Shown here: in pieces, positions 59,201-64,000 of the stretch | How positions within the stretch are numbered: position 1 is the stretch's first letter | Layout of the letters: the number at the start of each line of letters is the position of its first letter | Origin: Cenococcum geophilum 1.58 | Taxonomy: Eukaryota > Ascomycota > Dothideomycetes > Gloniales > Gloniaceae | Assembly (NCBI GenBank): GCA_001692895.1 | Contig: KV748199.1 | Coordinates: 124,001-188,000, forward strand | Length of the DNA: 64,000 nt | Reading direction: 5' to 3' | Made by a program: the position numbers and the translations under genes | Notes under the pieces: model-generated | The model's input: the letters and a program-made list of their open reading frames with translations, nothing else | Database searches by the model: none | What the model was told of the DNA's origin: nothing

Positions 59201-62200
59201 GTATATTAAAGATAAAAAGCAAACTAGGTATTAGCTAAAGAATAAACTAAGTATAATAGGATTAAGCAGCTAATAGTTAGAAAAAGTAGAGGCCTATAAA
59301 ACTAAAGGGAGCTAGTAGTAGAGCCTTAGACCCTTAAAGGAATTTAAGAATAATACCTAAACCTAAGAATTAAGTGGTAAGATTAACAGTTTAAAGCAAT
59401 AGTAGATAGTGGAGTAATATAAAACTATATCTTACTAGTAGTAGTTAAAAGGATAGGGCTACTACATAGGTAAAAAAAGCACGCTTACCTACTAGTAACA
59501 ATTTTAGGAGATTTAATAGCCTATAGAGGAGGCATTATTAATCTTAAAATAGGACCAATTTAGATAACTATTAAGAGAAGATAAGCTAAGATGTCTTTTA
59601 ATATATTACCATTAGGGAATAATAAGGCAGTATTAGGAATGCCTTAGTTATAGGTTAAGTTAATATTAAAGATATATAATAATATAAGATATAATAATAA
59701 ACTAAGTTAGTATAGTACTAAGTTAGAGTAATATATAAGGAGACTAATTAAGGATTAAGCTATATACTAAAGAGATACTATAAGTATGGTAAGAAGCTAT
59801 AGTTACTAGAAAGTAAAAAGCTATTAGATTATATAGTATAGGACTATAAAATAGAACTAAAACTAGGAGTAAGTCTAAGGTTCTACCTAACTTATAAGTT
59901 AATAAAAAAAGAGTTATAGGCACTTAAGAAGTTTATCTAGGAAAATCTTTAAAAAGGATATATTAAACTATTGTAGTTATTAGTGGGATATCTAGTACTA
60001 TTTGTATTAAAAAAGAATAGAAAACTTAGGCTATATATTAACTATAGGCAGTTAAACAGCATTACTAGGAAAAATAGGTATTCTTTACCCTTAATTAGCG
60101 AAATCTAAGATAGGATTAGTAACGCGCAAATCTTTATAAAGATATATCTAAGATAGGCGTACTATTAGATTAAAATTAAGGAAGGCGATAAATAGAAGGC
60201 AGCCTTTAGGTTAAAGGAAGGACTATATAAACTACTAGTTATATAATTCGGGCTTATAAACGCACTAGTAACATTTTAAAAGCGTATTAATAATATATTA
60301 AGAGAATACTTGGATAAATTTATTATAGTATACCTTAATAATAATAATATCTACTTAATAAGTAAGGAAGAATATAGAGAACATGTTAAATAGGTCTTAA
60401 AGAGACTATAAAAAGAACAGATGCTAGTAGCAATTAAGAAATATAAATTCTTTACTAAGAAGACAGATTTTATTAGATTTATTATTAAACTAGGCCAACT
60501 TAGTATAAATCTAAAGAAGATTAAGGCTATAGTAAATTAGTAAGAACTAGAAAATATAATATAGTTAAGGTTATTTTTAGGGTTCTATAACTACTATAAA
60601 AGGTTTATAGCTTAATAGTTAAAGGATATTAAGCCACTTACGAGATTAATAAAGAAGGAAGAACTATGGGTATAGGGAGAGGAATAAAAGGAACTATTTA
60701 AAAAAGTTAAATAGTTGTTTACCTAGGAGCCAGTTCTTAAAATCTATTAACTATAGTTAGAGATAGTGGTTAAAATAGATATATTAGACTATATACTAGG
60801 AGCGTACTTCTTATAGAAATATAAAGATAGATAGCACCTAGTAGCATACTATAGTTAAAAGATAACACTACTAGAACTGAACTATAATATCTATAATAAG
60901 GAGTTATTAGATGTAGTTACAGCACTAAGGGAATAGAGATTATTCTTATAAGGTATAGAAAAACTATTTATAGTTAAGACGGATTATAAAAACCTAATAG
61001 GGTTCCTAATAATAAAAGAACTTAATTATAGATAAGTTAGATAGGCGGAGATACTTATAGAATACTATTTTGAAATTTAATATACTAAGGGAATAGAGAA
61101 TATACGAGCAGACGCTCTAAGTAGAAAGGCTAAACTATAAAATAATAAAAAGCCATTAGGGGATTTATTACGAAAAGATATAAATAAATTAATTAGGTAT
61201 AATTATCCAAAGATTATAGCAATATAAGAAGAAAAGACCTATAAATTACTAGAAAGTAATTAGATATAAAAGATCCTAGATATATAAATAAAGGATCTAG
61301 ATTTAGATTAGTATAAAAATTAAAAAGTAATATATATACTAAGATCTATTATAAAGGAGTTTATTAAGTTATTTTATAAAGGACTAACTTAAGAATATAA
61401 CGGAGCTATAGGCTTAGTATTAAGATTTTAAGAGAAGTATATTATTAATAGAATCTAGGGACTAGCTAGGCAAGTTATAAAAGAATATTTAGATTACTAA
61501 AGGAATAAACTAATAAGGTATAAGCTATATAGAGAGCTATAACCTATTAAAATACTAAAGAGACTATAGGAGGTTATATTATAGGACTTTATTATTAAGT
61601 TACTAAAGTTAAGAGATCCTATTACCGGNTAAGATTATAACGTAATCTTAGTAATAGTAGATAAGCTTATAAAGTAGGGATACTTTATAGCATATTTAGA
61701 AGAAATATTAGCGGAAAATATTACTAAAATCTATATTAAAGAAGTATTTATAAGATATGGAGTACTAAGCAAAATTATATTGGATAGAGATCTAAGATTT
61801 ATAGCAGTATTTTAGGAAGTGTTTTTAGCAGAGTAAGGAGTTTAAGCAGTAACTTTTATTATATATTATCTATAGACAGACGGTTAAACGGAAAAATTAA
61901 ATTAGATACTAGAATAATATCTAAGATATTATATTAATTATGCATAGAATAATTAGGTATTGCTATTACTAGTTATATAGTTTATATATAATATAATACT
62001 ATAAGAAGAAATAGGTACGTTACTATTTAAGGCGAATTACGGATATAAGCTAAGGACCTTATTATTACTATATTAAGTAAAGAAGATAAGTAATATAGCT
62101 AAGTAAAGAATAAAGAGTTTAATAAATCTTTATATAGACCTTACGGAAATAGCTAAGACGGTATAGCAAAGGATAAAAAAGTACTATAATACTAAGAGAT

Positions 62201-63344
62201 CTAAGGGACTAGATCTTAAGGAGGGAGATAAAGTATAGCTATTATATAAAAATTTTAAGAGTCGGTAACTAAGTAAGAAGTTAGACTATATTAGACTAGG
62301 ACCTTTTAAAATTATATAGAAAATTTTATTAGTTATATTTAAATTAAACCTACTAGCTAGGATAAAAATCTACTCTATATAGCATATTATAATACTAGAG
62401 CTAGTATATAGGAATATTAAGCCACTAGTTTATAAAGCAGATATATATAAAGGATAAGAGAAAGACAAATAGTAAGTTTTAAAAATTATTAGTTATAAGG
62501 ACGTAGACGATAAAATATAGTATAAAGTAAAGTGGATAGGCTATAATAAGACTACTTAGGAGCTACTAGAGAACCTAAAAAACGCTATAAAAAAGGTATA
62601 GAAGTATTAGGAGAAAAAAGGTTAGGTAATATTAATAAAAAGGAATCGCTAAAGAATAAGTTACCTAAGGGGGACCTAGGAAGAGCGACTACTAAATTAC
62701 TTAGAGTTATTTCCTTCTCTATTAGAAGAGAATCTATTCTTTTATTACTAAGTTTCTATAAACCTTATTAAATAAGTTTCTACTCCTTTAAATAAACCTT
62801 TTTATAGATACGTTTTAAATACTAAAGACGGGTATAAGCTAGACGCTAAACTTTAAGAATACGTATAGACTCTTTTAAGGCACGTTAGACCGCAAGCAGC
62901 ACTAAAAATAGCTTACTATTAAGCTTTGCAGCGGTAGATTAAATATAAGACCCTATAATAAATTACTTAGAAAACTTAGAGACTATTAAGAGTTATAAGA
63001 CGTGCATACTTAGCGTTAGAAATTAAGCGAATATCGCAAGATAATTAAACGTTTGCTTTAGTGCACTCTATATAAGAAGAGGGCTGCTAAAATAAAGGAC
63101 TTACTAATATAATATAGACTAACCCCTCTTTCGCGCAATAAAAACATAGAGATAGTATTACTTTACTAAGTAACAGTATAGAAGAGACTATACGTATATA
63201 ATAAAGAGTTAAAGAAAAAGAAGGTGCTTTAGGCATTATAAGTAACAATATTAACCAAATTAATTAGATAGATATTATACCTCTAGTAAATAACTTAGAG
63301 ATGCTAGGTATCTTTAAGAACAAAGATAAAAAGGAGGGAGATAG

Positions 63345-63765
63345 TATTACGAACGCTTTAAGTACAATATTATAACTACTTAAAGAGGAGTTAGAGGAAG
63401 CTAGTTAGTTAATATAAGTATAGTCTAAGATGGAACCCGTAGAACTATATAACAAGAAATAGTAAGTAAAGTTATATAATGTGATCTATATAATCTATAT
63501 AATCTATAAGATCTATAATAGAGCAAATAAAGTAGATAGAGTAGATAGAGCAACGACTTTCTTAGGAGTACGGTTATATATTTAAGGACCCTTAGTCCCT
63601 ACCTAGATAGTTCCTTCCTTGTAGTAATTCTTAGAATATAATTAGAGTTAATCTGTTAGGCAACCACTCCACCAGTTATTATTACGTTGTTAACTTACCT
63701 GCAATACCTATATACCTAGCCCATTAATAAGTCCACCGTAGTTCCTACTATAAGGCTTTATTACA
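63345..63765 (+). repeat. 3' LTR of gypsy C4 (421 bp)
   Basis: Starts TATTACGAACGC and ends TTTATTACA. Equal in length to the 5' LTR and preceded directly by AAAAAGGAGGGAGATAG. Confidence 0.88.
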
Positions 63766-64000
63766 CAGGTTAATTAAAATAGGTTAGAGTTAGGCGTTAA
63801 ATTACTATACTTCTTAAAAGTATAGAGCGGTGCTAATAGAAGATCTTAATTAAGTATATACTCCTTTATAAGTATTTATAGGATTAAAGAGAGTAAGGAT
63901 ATATTTTTTAACGCCTTAGTATACGCTAATAACTTAATTACGTAGGCTAAAACCCTCTTAATATAATTTGGATAAACTACGCTAAATTATTTAAAGTTAA
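63766..64000 (-). mobile_element. Copia B3 fragment: gag part, continues past window edge
   Basis: Resumes B3 after gypsy C4 and matches B1 from about 6430 to 6660. The 5' LTR of B3 must lie right of the window, about 1.8 kb further if B3 resembles B1. Confidence 0.87.

Larger units (their letters stand above)
55789..63765 (+). mobile_element. Gypsy C4: complete-length Ty3/gypsy element, divergent subfamily
   Basis: LTRs of 421 bp at 55789-56209 and 63345-63765; perfect target duplication CAGGT (55784-55788, 63766-63770). Parts: gag from about 56250 with a knuckle at about 57252-57300; unassigned segment to about 59370; protease (about 59380-59700); reverse transcriptase (about 59880-60450); RNase H (about 60720-61130); integrase (about 61390-62200); chromodomain-like end (about 62500-62590); conserved tail; polypurine tract (63328-63344). 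It differs from C1-C3 in part of the LTR and in a stretch at about 57480-57780. Heavily RIP-mutated, with dozens of breaks. Confidence 0.92.

Overview
The window looks like a gene-free, transposon-packed heterochromatic block from a filamentous ascomycete. I see no host gene, rRNA, complete tRNA gene or CRISPR array. The DNA is very AT-rich and crowded with TA dinucleotides. Nearly every element reading frame is riddled with in-frame stops, and repeat copies differ almost only by transitions. That is the pattern of repeat-induced point mutation (RIP, mainly CpA to TpA). The species cannot be named from this window.

The whole window tiles into nested elements plus one 437-bp spacer. I recognise two Ty1/copia families (A, about 6.2 kb with 268-bp LTRs; B, about 6.0 kb with 167-bp LTRs), two Ty3/gypsy chromodomain families (C, about 7.95 kb with 414-425-bp LTRs; D, about 6.0 kb with 218-bp LTRs), one LINE derivative carrying only ORF1, one 442-bp miniature terminal-repeat element (TRIM-like) and one tandem pair of short non-autonomous elements. 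All family letters are mine.

Left block, hosted by gypsy C1 (minus strand, fragments 8430-8773, 16827-17047 and 24105-28964). C1 was entered by copia B1 (2469-8429, minus), copia B2 (8774-16826, plus), gypsy D (17048-24104, plus) and the TRIM (27381-27822). Third-level insertions are copia A2 in B1 (1-2468, runs off the left edge), the LINE in B2 (about 11334-13360) and the tandem pair in D (20137-21213).

Spacer: 28965-29401 is the only stretch I cannot assign to an element. It is probably the old target DNA between two first-level insertions.

Right block, hosted by copia B3 (minus; fragments 29402-29702, 37652-39096, 47031-47591, 53825-55788 and 63766-64000, running off the right edge). 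B3 was entered by gypsy C3 (29703-37651, plus), gypsy C2 (39097-47030, minus), copia A1 (47592-53824, plus) and gypsy C4 (55789-63765, plus). Five-base target duplications are visible for A1, B2, C2, C3, C4, D and the TRIM, and equal-length LTR pairs fix the borders of A1, B2, C2, C3, C4 and D.

The most unusual items are the TRIM-like element with a tRNA T-arm-like interior, the ORF1-only LINE, a 100-bp block shared by a copia and a gypsy element, and two long unassigned segments in gypsy C. I did not find a convincing new cellular system.
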